Below, piece after piece: positions 53,965 to 63,247 of a stretch of 64,000 nucleotides of DNA. Location: the NCBI GenBank assembly GCA_032229975.1, contig JAVXVG010000052.1, positions 1-64,000 on the forward strand. Direction: 5' to 3'. Made by a program: the position numbers and the translations under genes. This DNA is from JAIVGV01 sp032229975. Its GTDB lineage: Bacteria; Acidobacteriota; Blastocatellia; Pyrinomonadales; Pyrinomonadaceae. The notes under the pieces were generated by a model that saw only the letters and a program-made list of their open reading frames with translations, was not told the origin of the DNA and did not search any database. How positions within the stretch are numbered: position 1 is the first letter of the stretch; each line of letters begins with the position of its first letter.

Positions 53965-54720
53965 ATGATGACGATGAAGATCAACAGCACCGCCGCCCGC
54001 TTCGCGCTCGTGGCACTCTGCGCCTTGTTCGCGCTGACCTTCGCCGATAGTGCGCGAGGGCAGAGCGCAACGACTAATCCGCCCGCGCAGACTGCCACGC
54101 CGCAAGCCACCCTGCCGCAGATGGATCAGTGGGGCGACGAGTTCAACGGCGCAGCTCTCGACGAATCGAAGTGGGAGCGGTTCACGTTCGAGGGCGGCGG
54201 CGGGGGCAAGCTCGAAGTGGCAGAGGGCCAACTCCGTCTGCGCAGCGCGAACAAGACGCGCGCGGGCGTGCGCTCGAAGCCGACGTTCGTCGCCGATCAC
54301 TTCAGCGTCGAAGCGGTGGTGGCGAAGGTCGCGCCGCAGTTGCCGGACGCGGGCGACAGATCAGCCTCCATCGGATTTGCCACGCTGGCCATCCTCTTCG
54401 ACGGATCGGGGCGCAACCGCATCGAGTGGATCAACACGAGCGAGCGCACCCTCGAAGCATGGGCAGTCGTGGACGGCGTCGGCGAGCGGCTCGACGACCG
54501 CAAGCTGGCCCTCAAGTTCGACAACCCGGTGCTGGCTATCGTCAGGCGCGGCGACGAGTTTTTGTTCGTCGTCAACAAGCCGGACGGCACGCCGCAGGAC
54601 GCGCAGATCGCGTTCAGGAAGACTGTGAAGAACTTGCCGCGCACGTTCCGCGTCATGCTCTATGGCTTCGGCTCGTCGCAGAACAACTGGGACTCCGTGC
54701 GCGTCGTCACGGCGAAGTGA
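53965..54720 (+). CDS. Exported concanavalin-A-like domain protein
   Basis: A 251-residue protein with a signal peptide (RFALVALCALFALTFADSARGQ). The mature part starts with WGDEFNGAALDESKWERF and continues with the beta-sandwich strands seen in laminin-G/GH16-like and DUF1349 domains. The catalytic ExDxxE motif of GH16 is not visible, so carbohydrate binding is more likely than hydrolysis. It lies 12 bases before the GH2 gene. Confidence 0.7.
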   Translation: MMTMKINSTAARFALVALCALFALTFADSARGQSATTNPPAQTATPQATLPQMDQWGDEFNGAALDESKWERFTFEGGGGGKLEVAEGQLRLRSANKTRAGVRSKPTFVADHFSVEAVVAKVAPQLPDAGDRSASIGFATLAILFDGSGRNRIEWINTSERTLEAWAVVDGVGERLDDRKLALKFDNPVLAIVRRGDEFLFVVNKPDGTPQDAQIAFRKTVKNLPRTFRVMLYGFGSSQNNWDSVRVVTAK

Positions 54721-54732
54721 GGCTCACGAACC

Positions 54733-57576
54733 TTGTCTAAGCTGAGGAGAGACGCGAGACGGATCGCTTCGTGGGCCGGGTGGCTACTGCTCGCCGCACT
54801 GTGCGCGCGTGCGCAGACGGTCAAGCTCGACGGCGGCTGGCAGTTTCTCCCAGACCAGTCGGGCGCACTTAAGGTCTCCGATCTCGGCGGCGCGCGTGGC
54901 TGGCGCGACGTGCGCGTCGGACTATCGTGGAACGCTCAGTTCGCAGACCTGCGCGACTACATGGGCGCGGCTTGGTATCGTACGAGCCTCGCTGCTCCCG
55001 ACTTGAGAGATGGCCGCCGTGCGCTCCTCCGCTTCGGCGCGTGCGACTACTACACGGAGGTCTTCGTCAACGGTCAGAAAGTTGGCGCGCACGAGGGCGG
55101 CTATACGCCTTTTAGTTTTGACGTGACGGAGCACTTGCACGCGGGCGCGAACGAGTTGGCCCTTCGCGTCGTCGATCCGCCGATGGACGAGCGAGAGAAT
55201 CGCGCACGCTTTCCGCAGTTTCTCTACAACGAAATCCCGCACGGCAAGCAGAACTGGTACGTCCAGACCGGCGGGCTGTGGCAGCCTGTGACGTTAAAGA
55301 TTTGTGCAAGGGATTGCGTCGAGCAGGTTCACGTCACCACGAGGACGGACGGCAACGTGACGGTGTCTGTTAAGTTGGGCAATCGTGGCAAGTTTGCCGA
55401 ACCCGACTCGACTGAAGTCATCGTGCGTAATGCGCGTGGGGAAATAGAGTTTCGCGAAAGCAAGAGTGAACTTCCATTAGAGGTGGCCGTCTTTCAGGGA
55501 CGCGTTAAGTCTCCGCAGCTTTGGAGCCCTGATAAGCCGACGCTTTACACAATCGAAGTCAGAAATGCTAACGATAACTTCGTCGATCATTTCGGCTTTC
55601 GCTCCTTCGAGGCGCGCGACGGGAAGTTTTATCTAAACGGCCAGCCGTTCTACATGCGCGCCGCGCTCGATCAGGATTTCTACCCGGAGACGATCTACAC
55701 GCCGCCGTCGAAAGAGTACGTGCGCGCGGAGATGCTCAAGGGCAAACAGTTGGGTTTGAACTTGCTGCGCTGCCACATCAAGGTCTGCACGCCCGAATAC
55801 CTCGAAGCGGCGGACGAGGTCGGCATGCTCGTCTGGTACGAAGTGCCTTCGTGGAACGACGAGCACCACTTCGCCGAGGTCGCGGCAAAGCGCGGAGAAA
55901 AGATTTTTGATGAGATGGTTGAGCGCGACTGGAATCATCCGTCAATCGTCATCCAGTCGATCATCAACGAGGGCTGGGGCGCGGACTTGGCGCACGGCGC
56001 GGATAGTCGTCGATGGCTTCTCTCAGAGTTCGACCGCGCAAAACAGATGACCGCGCCGCTCGGTCGCCTCATCGTTGACAACAGCGCGTGCTGCGACAAC
56101 TTCCACTTGAAGACCGACATCGAAGACAACCATCGCTACAACTCGATCCCCGATTACTATCGCGACTTCGACAAGTGGGTCGCAGACTTCGCCGCGCGCC
56201 CCAAGTGGGACTTCAGCCCGCACGGCGACGCCGAGCCGACGGGCCGCGAGCCGCTCGTCGTCTCCGAGTTCGGCAACTGGGGCCTGCCGCAACTCCCGCG
56301 TGAGTTGCCATGGTGGTTCGCGCGCGACTTCGGCGGCCGCCCCGTCACACGCCCGGCCGGTCTCTTCGAGCGATTCGCAGAGTTCCGACTCGCCTCAGTC
56401 TTCGGCGACTACCGCGCGCTCGCAGAGGCGACACAGTGGCATCAGTTCGCATCGCTCAAACACGAGATCGAAGAGATACGTCGCCACGCATCAGTTCAAG
56501 GCTACGTCATCACCGAGTTCACAGACATCAACTGGGAAGCGAATGGCCTGATGAGTATGTGGCGCGAGCCAAAGGCTTACGCCGTCGAGTTGACCAAGCT
56601 CCAACAGGACGATCTCCTGATCGCGCGCACAGACAAGCACAACTACACGAGCGGCGACCCCGTCAACTTTGAAGTCCTGCTCTCGCACTACAGCGCGCGC
56701 GACCTGCGCGGCGCGCAACTCGTCTGGCTCACAGACGCGGGCCGGCGCATCGACAGCAGGAAGATCGAGATGGCCCCCGCGCCCGCGTCCGTCACGACCG
56801 TTGCGCGACCAACGCTGCCCGCACCACAGGTCACGCGCCCGTCGCGGCAACGCATCCGTGTAGAGTTGCGCGACGCCGCAGGTCACGTCGTCGCCGAAAA
56901 CGGCGCGGAGATTTTCGTCTATCCGAAGGCGGCCCCGGCGACGCAGACGGCACTCACCTTCCACGATCCGAAAGGCGCGCTCGGACTCAAAGAGGCGCAA
57001 CTCAAGACAGCAGGCTACACGCTGCTCGGCCCCGACGTTGACACGCGTACGTTCAACCGGCCCACGTTGATGATCGCCTCCGCGCTCGACGAAGCCGTCG
57101 CGCGTCGCCTGCGCGATGGCGGTCGTGTGCTTCTGCTCGCGGACTCGAAGGACGCGCTTCCGTCAGGTTCGCTGCTCAAGGTCGTGCCGCGCGAAGGCTC
57201 TGATCTCGACGGTAACTGGGTAACGAATTTCAACTGGGTTCGCGCCGCCGCGCCGTCGCCGTTCTCTACGCTGGCGTTTACGAAAATACTCGGCTTCGAG
57301 TCTGAACACGTCGTCCCGCGCTTTGTCGTTCAGGGCGTTCGTGGCGTTGACTATGACGATGTGCTCGCGGGCGCCTTCTATGGATGGCTGAACAATAACG
57401 CAGCGCACATGGTTCAGGCGCGCGCTGGAAACGGGCGAATCGTGATGACGACGCTGCGCTTCGACGAGTACGGGCGCGATCCTTACGCGACGCACCTGCT
57501 TGATGCGCTCATCCGCTATGCGTCCGGCCCCGAGTGCGCGCCGAAGTTCGCTCTCGACGAGACACACTTCCGTTAG
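54733..57576 (+). CDS. Exported glycoside hydrolase family 2 enzyme
   Basis: A 947-residue beta-glycosidase starting at TTG, with a signal peptide (WAGWLLLAALCARAQ). Residues about 25-190 are the sugar-binding jelly roll (GAAWYRTSL, FVNGQKVGAHEGGYTPF), 200-300 the Ig-like domain and 300-580 the TIM barrel. The acid/base is Glu413 in INEGWG and the nucleophile Glu512 in VSEFGNW. The last 350 residues hold further beta domains. The specific sugar (galactose, glucuronic acid or mannose) cannot be told. The stop precedes the LacI gene by 134 bases. Confidence 0.9.
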   Translation: MSKLRRDARRIASWAGWLLLAALCARAQTVKLDGGWQFLPDQSGALKVSDLGGARGWRDVRVGLSWNAQFADLRDYMGAAWYRTSLAAPDLRDGRRALLRFGACDYYTEVFVNGQKVGAHEGGYTPFSFDVTEHLHAGANELALRVVDPPMDERENRARFPQFLYNEIPHGKQNWYVQTGGLWQPVTLKICARDCVEQVHVTTRTDGNVTVSVKLGNRGKFAEPDSTEVIVRNARGEIEFRESKSELPLEVAVFQGRVKSPQLWSPDKPTLYTIEVRNANDNFVDHFGFRSFEARDGKFYLNGQPFYMRAALDQDFYPETIYTPPSKEYVRAEMLKGKQLGLNLLRCHIKVCTPEYLEAADEVGMLVWYEVPSWNDEHHFAEVAAKRGEKIFDEMVERDWNHPSIVIQSIINEGWGADLAHGADSRRWLLSEFDRAKQMTAPLGRLIVDNSACCDNFHLKTDIEDNHRYNSIPDYYRDFDKWVADFAARPKWDFSPHGDAEPTGREPLVVSEFGNWGLPQLPRELPWWFARDFGGRPVTRPAGLFERFAEFRLASVFGDYRALAEATQWHQFASLKHEIEEIRRHASVQGYVITEFTDINWEANGLMSMWREPKAYAVELTKLQQDDLLIARTDKHNYTSGDPVNFEVLLSHYSARDLRGAQLVWLTDAGRRIDSRKIEMAPAPASVTTVARPTLPAPQVTRPSRQRIRVELRDAAGHVVAENGAEIFVYPKAAPATQTALTFHDPKGALGLKEAQLKTAGYTLLGPDVDTRTFNRPTLMIASALDEAVARRLRDGGRVLLLADSKDALPSGSLLKVVPREGSDLDGNWVTNFNWVRAAAPSPFSTLAFTKILGFESEHVVPRFVVQGVRGVDYDDVLAGAFYGWLNNNAAHMVQARAGNGRIVMTTLRFDEYGRDPYATHLLDALIRYASGPECAPKFALDETHFR

Positions 57577-57710
57577 CGAGCAACCACGTTGCGTCTGCCG
57601 AAGCGGGCCAGAATAGTTTTAACGACGCGCGCGGCGCGCGGTGATGGTGTACGAATGAGCTATGGACGGTAGAATGCCCTCGACCGTGTGAAGGGCGGAC
57701 GGCAACTCCG

Positions 57711-58721
57711 ATGAGCATCAAGGATGTGGCGCGCGCGGCTGGCGTCTCTACCGCCACGGTGTCGCACGTCATCAACAATACCCGATTCGTCGCCGACGTG
57801 ACGCGTGCACGTGTCCTGCGCGCCGTCGAGGAATGCGACTACTACCCGAACGCGCACGCGCGCGGGCTCGTCTCGGGGCAGAGCCGCATCCTCGGACTGG
57901 TCGTCTCAGACATCGCCAACCCGTTCTTCCCCGAGTTGATCAAATCAATCGAGGCGGCGGCGTTCGAGCGCGGCTACGACGTGATCCTCTCGAACACGAA
58001 CTACGATCCGAAGCGCACGTCGCACTACGTCCGCCGCCTCATCGAGCGGCAGGTGGTCGGCGTCACGTTGATGACCTCGGAGTTGGACGCAGCACTCGTG
58101 GACGAATTGGCTCGAAAACATGTCTCGGTCGTCTTCCTCGATCTGGACGCGCCCGGCGTGAACATGAGCAACCTCTGTATCGAGTACGAGCGTGGCATCG
58201 ACGAGGCGGTGGGCCACCTCGTCGCGCTCGGTCACGAACGACTCGCGTTCGTAGGTGGCCCTCGTCACCTGCGCTCGGCGGCGAAGCGGCGAGAGGCGTT
58301 CGGGCAGAGCTTCCGGCGTTATCTCCCCGGTGCGCCGTCGCCGGTGTACGTCGAGGGCGACTTCAAGTTCGAGGGCGGGCGGCTCGCGGCTCGCGAACTG
58401 CTCTCGCATTCGCCGCTCCCGACCGCGATCATGACGGCGAACGACATGATGGCATTCGGCGTCCTGCATGAGTGCCGTGCGGCGGGCTTGCGCGTGCCGG
58501 AGGACGTGTCGCTCGTGGGCTTCGACGACGTGGCCTTCGCCTCGATCTCGCAGCCGCCACTAACGACCGTCTGCCTGCCACGCACGGAGTTGGGACGGCT
58601 CGCTGTCGAGGCGCTGCTGGCAACCATCGAGCACCCGCAGCGCAAGGGCGTCGAACTGCGCGTGCCTACTTTTCTCGTCGAGCGCGGCTCGACCGCTCCG
58701 GTCGCCGAGCGTGCGCGGTGA
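57711..58721 (+). CDS. LacI-family transcriptional regulator
   Basis: A 336-residue regulator. The N-terminal helix-turn-helix is SIKDVARAAGVSTATVSHVIN, with the hinge near 48-60, and the ligand-binding domain (62-330) has ILGLVVSDIANPFFPELI, FVGGPRHLRSA and VSLVGFDDVAFA. It should bind a sugar effector and control the locus. It lies between the GH2 and GH43 genes. Confidence 0.95.
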   Translation: MSIKDVARAAGVSTATVSHVINNTRFVADVTRARVLRAVEECDYYPNAHARGLVSGQSRILGLVVSDIANPFFPELIKSIEAAAFERGYDVILSNTNYDPKRTSHYVRRLIERQVVGVTLMTSELDAALVDELARKHVSVVFLDLDAPGVNMSNLCIEYERGIDEAVGHLVALGHERLAFVGGPRHLRSAAKRREAFGQSFRRYLPGAPSPVYVEGDFKFEGGRLAARELLSHSPLPTAIMTANDMMAFGVLHECRAAGLRVPEDVSLVGFDDVAFASISQPPLTTVCLPRTELGRLAVEALLATIEHPQRKGVELRVPTFLVERGSTAPVAERAR

Positions 58722-58747
58722 CGTATCGGGAATGACAGGAACGAGCG

Positions 58748-58760
58748 ATTGTTTACGAGT
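58748..58760 (+). promoter_or_regulatory. TTTACG motif upstream of GH43 gene
   Basis: GATTGTTTACGAG shares GTTTACG with the tandem sites upstream of the receptor (48196-48219). It lies about 20 bases before the GH43 start codon. Weak evidence that both are LacI-family operators. Confidence 0.2.
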
Positions 58761-58777
58761 GCTTGGAGGGACAAGGG

Positions 58778-60433
58778 ATGCGAATGAAAACGCATGGTGG
58801 CGGGGACTCTTTTGTCGCAGCGAGCGCGCGAGCCGCCACAGGATGTCTGTGGGTATTGCTCTGCGTGCTTGTGCTGAGCGCGCAGGGTGCGGCTCAGCGA
58901 CGTGTCTCTTACACGAACCCCGTCATGGCCGGCGACTTTCCCGACCCATCCGTCACGCGCGTCGGGCACGACTACTGGGCTGCCGCTACCTCGTCTGAGT
59001 GGGGCCCCCAGTACCCGATCCTCCACTCGCACGATCTCGTCAACTGGGAGATCGTCGGGCCCGTCTTTCGCCACCCATCCGTCTGGTCCACCGGCAACTA
59101 CTGGGCACCGGAAATCTCGCAGGATCGCGGACGCTTCTTTATCTACTACGCCGCGCACAAGAAGGATGGGCCACTCTGCGTCGCCGTCGCTACGTCTGCA
59201 CGACCGCAAGGTCCTTACTCGGATCACGGGCCCCTCGTCTGTCAGGAGGTCGGCTCCATTGACGCCTTCCCGGTAACGGACGAGATGGGGCAGCGTTATC
59301 TTCTGTGGAAGGAGGACGGCAACAGCGTTAGCAAGCCGACGCCGATCTGGGCGCAACGCCTGTCGCCGGACGGCACGCGGCTCGTGGGCGAGCGACGCGA
59401 GTTGATCCGCAACGATCAGGCGTGGGAGAAGCACGCGACGCTGCCCTACGGCGATCTCGTCGAGGGCCCCTCGGTCGTGCGCCGTGGCGGGTGGTTCTAT
59501 ATGTTCTACTCCGGCAACTTCTGCTGCGCGCGCGAGTGCAACTACGCGCTCGGCGTAGCGCGCTCGCGCAAGCTCTTGGGCCCGTGGGAAAAGAACCCCG
59601 CCAACCCGATCCTCGCGGGCAACGACATCTGGAAGTGTCCGGGGCACGGCACAGTCGTCGCGGACGAGCGCGGACGCCACTTCCTGCTCTACCACTCCTA
59701 CAGCACGCGCGACTTCGTCTATGTCGGGCGTCAGGCTCTGCTCGATGAAGTCGTCTTCGGCGCGGACGGATGGCCCACAATCAACGGTGGGCATGGCCCC
59801 TCTGGTCGCGCCGACTCGCCCTACGGCGCGCGAGAGTTGGCGGGCAAGTATTCGTTCTTCGACGACTTCGTCGCGCCACGGCTCGGCGTGGGTTGGCAGT
59901 GGCCCCAAGCGAACGAACCTGCGGCGCGCGTTGAGCCACGGGGCGGCGGCTGGCTCGTCCTCAGCCCGACGACGGCGCACCTGACCGAACCCGCCGGTGC
60001 GGTGCTCGCGCGCACAACGACGACCGGCGACTTCGTTGCGACCACAGTCATCGATAACCGCTCGCTCGCGCGCGGCGGCTCAGCCGGCCTCTCGGCTTAT
60101 GGCGATAGCGAGAACGCGCTCGGCGTGTCCGTCGCTGCGAATCATACTGTTCACACATGGCGGCGCGAGAAGAATAAAGAACAGACAATCTCCGCAACGT
60201 CCGATGCCGTAAGCTGGCCGCGCACCTTCCTGCGGATGACCGCGCGTGGGGGCCACCTCTACCGCTTCTCGGTTAGCGACGACGGGCGACGCTGGACGGA
60301 TGTGGGCGAAGAACTCGACGGCAGTTATTTACCGCCGTGGGATAGGGGCGTGCGCGTGGCCCTCGTCGCGGGCGGCGCTCCGGCGGGTGCGGCGGCCCGC
60401 TTCGACTGGCTGCGGATCAGTCCGTCTCGTTAG
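58778..60433 (+). CDS. Exported glycoside hydrolase family 43 enzyme
   Basis: A 551-residue enzyme with a signal peptide (LWVLLCVLVLSAQGAAQ). The five-bladed propeller begins at about 46 (TNPVMAGDFPDPSV, with the catalytic base Asp56), the pKa-modulating aspartate is in GSIDAFPV and the acid is the glutamate in DLVEGPSV. A C-terminal beta-sandwich (about 370-550) is of the type found in GH43 xylosidases. The start at 58778 is preceded by GGAGGG at eight bases; TTG at 58763 is not used. Substrates are likely arabinose- or xylose-containing, not proven. Confidence 0.92.
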   Translation: MRMKTHGGGDSFVAASARAATGCLWVLLCVLVLSAQGAAQRRVSYTNPVMAGDFPDPSVTRVGHDYWAAATSSEWGPQYPILHSHDLVNWEIVGPVFRHPSVWSTGNYWAPEISQDRGRFFIYYAAHKKDGPLCVAVATSARPQGPYSDHGPLVCQEVGSIDAFPVTDEMGQRYLLWKEDGNSVSKPTPIWAQRLSPDGTRLVGERRELIRNDQAWEKHATLPYGDLVEGPSVVRRGGWFYMFYSGNFCCARECNYALGVARSRKLLGPWEKNPANPILAGNDIWKCPGHGTVVADERGRHFLLYHSYSTRDFVYVGRQALLDEVVFGADGWPTINGGHGPSGRADSPYGARELAGKYSFFDDFVAPRLGVGWQWPQANEPAARVEPRGGGWLVLSPTTAHLTEPAGAVLARTTTTGDFVATTVIDNRSLARGGSAGLSAYGDSENALGVSVAANHTVHTWRREKNKEQTISATSDAVSWPRTFLRMTARGGHLYRFSVSDDGRRWTDVGEELDGSYLPPWDRGVRVALVAGGAPAGAAARFDWLRISPSR

Positions 60434-60483
60434 ACGGAGATAGACACCGATTTCGATCTACTTGAGCCTTGATGGGAGAAAAG

Positions 60484-61530
60484 ATGATGACAAGTTCGAG
60501 CAGGATGAGAAGGCCCTTTGCGGCGACGTGCGCCGTCGCCCTGATCGCGACGCTCGCATCTGCCGGTTGCCGCAAAGAGGGTGGGGGCAGTAATAGCGGT
60601 GGCAACGCGGGCGCGGACGTGCGCTCACGGCTGGCGCAGAAGATGCAGCGCGGCGAGAAGATCGTCGTGGGTTTCTCGCAGATGGAGAATGATGGCCCTT
60701 GGCGCATCGCCGAGACGGCGAGTATGCGCGACGAGGGCGCGAAGCGCGCCACCAAGTATCAGTTGCTCGTCACCGATGCGCAGGGGCAGACCTCGAAGCA
60801 GGTCTCGGACGTGGAAGACTTGATCGCGCGAGGCGTGGATGTGCTCTTCCTCGCGCCGCGCGAAGAGCAGGGCTTCGAGTCTGCGCTTCAGGCGGCGAGG
60901 GAGAAGAACATTCCGGTCTTTTTGATCGACCGCGAGGTGAACGGGAAGGCTGGCGAAGACTTCGTCACCTTCGTCGGCTCGAACTTCGTCGAGGAGGGGC
61001 GGCGCGCGGGCGAGTGGTTGGTGAAGCAGACGAACGGCAAGGCGGGCATCGTCGAGCTGCTCGGCACGTCGGGCGCATCCGTCGCGCGCGACCGACACGA
61101 CGGCTTCGCCGCAGCCATCAAGGATCAACCGGGCATGAAAATCCTCACGTCGCAGACCGCCAACTTCAACCGCGCGCAGGGGCAGAAGGTGATGGAGAAC
61201 ATCATTCAGGCGCAGGGCAAGAACATCACGGTCGTCTATGCGCACAACGACGAGATGGCCCTCGGCGCGGTGCAGGCTTTGAAGGCCGCCGGGATGCAGC
61301 CGGGCAAGGACGTGATCGTGCTCTCGGTTGACGGCGAGAAGGCGGCCCTCGAAGCCGTCCAGCACAGCGAGATGAGCGCGACGGTCGAGTGCAACCCGCG
61401 CTTCGGGCCAGTCGCCTTCGACACGCTGGAGAAGTTTCTGCGCGGCGAACAACTGCCGCCGAAGATCATTAATCAAGATCGCTTCTTCGACTCGACCAAC
61501 GCCGCGCAGTTCGTCGCCGAGGCATACTGA
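60484..61530 (+). CDS. Sugar ABC transporter substrate-binding lipoprotein
   Basis: About 348 residues with a lipobox ASAGC (mature Cys near residue 30) and a Gly/Asn/Ser-rich linker. The mature domain is a type-1 periplasmic binding protein (ribose/galactofuranose type): KIVVGFSQMENDGPWRIAE, GVDVLFLAPREEQGFE, FLIDREVNG, VYAHNDEMALGAVQALKAAG. ATG at 60472 or 60487 are alternative starts. It heads the importer genes, with the ATPase gene 97 bases downstream across heptamer array copy F. Confidence 0.92.
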   Translation: MMTSSSRMRRPFAATCAVALIATLASAGCRKEGGGSNSGGNAGADVRSRLAQKMQRGEKIVVGFSQMENDGPWRIAETASMRDEGAKRATKYQLLVTDAQGQTSKQVSDVEDLIARGVDVLFLAPREEQGFESALQAAREKNIPVFLIDREVNGKAGEDFVTFVGSNFVEEGRRAGEWLVKQTNGKAGIVELLGTSGASVARDRHDGFAAAIKDQPGMKILTSQTANFNRAQGQKVMENIIQAQGKNITVVYAHNDEMALGAVQALKAAGMQPGKDVIVLSVDGEKAALEAVQHSEMSATVECNPRFGPVAFDTLEKFLRGEQLPPKIINQDRFFDSTNAAQFVAEAY

Positions 61531-61534
61531 AACA

Positions 61535-61622
61535 GCAGAGGTCAGAGGTTAGAGATTAGAGGTCAGTACAAAACTGTCTTCTTTCTAACCTCTAACCTCT
61601 AACCTCTGACCTCTAACCTCTG
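61535..61622. repeat. Inverted heptamer array, AGAGGTY family, copy F
   Basis: The left arm (61537-61566) has four AGAGGTY-type units and the right arm (61585-61622) at least five CTAACCT/CTGACCT units, separated by TACAAAACTGTCTTCTTT. It begins four bases after the substrate-binding protein stop (61528-61530) and ends a few bases before the ATPase ATG (61628), so it lies inside the transporter operon. Confidence 0.9.
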
Positions 61623-61627
61623 ACTTT

Positions 61628-63184
61628 ATGAGCAACGCACCACTCCTCCGCATGGAGGGCATCAGGAAAGTCTTTTCGGGGGTGACGGCCCTCGACGGTG
61701 TGGACTTCACGCTGGAGCGCGGCGAGGTGCATTCGCTCGTCGGCGAAAACGGCGCGGGCAAGTCAACCCTCATCAAGATCATGACGGGCGCATATCAGCG
61801 CGACGGCGGGCGCATCATGCTCGAAGGGCGCGAGGTCAACTTCCGCTCGCCGGAGGACGCGCAACGCGCAGGTGTTGTCGCCGTCTATCAGGAAGTAAAC
61901 CTGCTCGCCTACCGCACGGTCGCCGAGAACATCTACCTCGGTCGCGAGCCGCGACGCTTCGGCTTGATCGACTGGAAGTGTATGAAGCGGGACGCCGGTG
62001 CGCTCTTGAAGAGACTCGGTCTCGACATCGACCCCGCAGCGACGCTCGGCGATCTCAACATCGCGCTCCGGCAGATGGTGGCCATCGCGCGCGGCGTCTC
62101 GTTCGGCGCGAAGGTCGTCGTCTTAGACGAGCCGACGAGTTCTTTGACGGAGCACGAGGTCTCGATCCTCTACGACGTGATCCGTCGTTTGAAGGATGAG
62201 GGCACGGGTGTCGTCTATATCAGCCACCGCTTCGACGAGTTGTACGCGATCTGCGACCGCGTGACGATCCTGCGCGACGGACGACTTGTCGGGTCGCGTT
62301 CGCTCGCCGGGCTCGACCGGCTCGACCTCGTTTGCATGATGCTCGGCAAGCAGCGCGAGGAGTTGCAGCGGCAAGGTGCGACCGCCTTCGGGCATCACGA
62401 TGGCGCGGCGACGGCGGACGAGTCGCCGCTGATGCGCGCCGAGAACCTGACGCGCGGGCGCAAGCTCGACCGCGTCTCGCTCGACGTGGGGCGCGGCGAG
62501 ATCGTCGGGCTCGCAGGCCTCCTCGGATCGGGGCGCACAGAGACGGCGCGCGCCATCTTCGGCGCGGATCAGATCGACGCGGGGCGCGTTTACTTCGAGG
62601 GCCACCCGCTCAACCTGCGTTCGCCGAACGACGCCATCGACGCCGGGCTCGCCTTCCTCTCCGAGGATCGCAAGGCTGAGGGGATCATTCCTGAGCTGTC
62701 CGTCAGAGAGAACCTGACGCTCGCGGCACTGCCCGCGTTGAGTCGCCTCGGCGTCGTCTCGCGACAGAAGCAGAACGAGATCGTCGAGCGGTTCATGAAG
62801 CGGCTCGGCATCAAGGCTTCGAGCGCGGATCAGAAGATTCGTGAGTTGTCTGGTGGCAACCAGCAGAAGGTGTTGCTCGCGCGCTGGCTCTGCAAGAACC
62901 CGAAGTTCCTGATCATGGACGAGCCGACGCGCGGCATCGACGTGGGCGCGAAGGCGGAGATTCAGTCGCTCGTCAACGAGTTGGCGAGTTCCGGTCTCGG
63001 CGTGCTGATGATCTCGTCGGAACTTGAAGAGCTGGTCGAAGGCAGCTCGCGCGTCGTCGTCATACGCGACGGACGGCGCGCGGCGGAACTGCGCGGCGCG
63101 GAGATTTCACAGGACTCGATCATCCGCGCGATGGCTGAAGACGACACGGGCGTCGTCGGCAATGCGAACGCGGCGGCTGAGTGA
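61628..63184 (+). CDS. Sugar ABC transporter ATP-binding protein
   Basis: A 518-residue twin-cassette ATPase of the RbsA/MglA/YtfR type. The first cassette has GENGAGKST (39-47 region) and LNIALRQMVAIARG and VVLDEPTSSL; the second has GLLGSGRTETARAIFG, LSGGNQQKVLLARW and LIMDEPTRGIDVGAK. The lack of a canonical Walker A lysine in the second cassette is normal for the family. The start abuts repeat copy F with no Shine-Dalgarno sequence. The permease gene follows 63 bases later. Confidence 0.94.
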   Translation: MSNAPLLRMEGIRKVFSGVTALDGVDFTLERGEVHSLVGENGAGKSTLIKIMTGAYQRDGGRIMLEGREVNFRSPEDAQRAGVVAVYQEVNLLAYRTVAENIYLGREPRRFGLIDWKCMKRDAGALLKRLGLDIDPAATLGDLNIALRQMVAIARGVSFGAKVVVLDEPTSSLTEHEVSILYDVIRRLKDEGTGVVYISHRFDELYAICDRVTILRDGRLVGSRSLAGLDRLDLVCMMLGKQREELQRQGATAFGHHDGAATADESPLMRAENLTRGRKLDRVSLDVGRGEIVGLAGLLGSGRTETARAIFGADQIDAGRVYFEGHPLNLRSPNDAIDAGLAFLSEDRKAEGIIPELSVRENLTLAALPALSRLGVVSRQKQNEIVERFMKRLGIKASSADQKIRELSGGNQQKVLLARWLCKNPKFLIMDEPTRGIDVGAKAEIQSLVNELASSGLGVLMISSELEELVEGSSRVVVIRDGRRAAELRGAEISQDSIIRAMAEDDTGVVGNANAAAE

Positions 63185-63247
63185 CGGAACGACTGGCGTT
63201 GCCTCCATCCCAATGGGGAGGGCCAGCGCGAGTGAGAGGGGAGCGAG

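Noticed and set aside
61535..61622. CRISPR array
   Set aside because: The repeat units are 7 bp without unique spacers and the two arms are inverted; no cas genes nearby.
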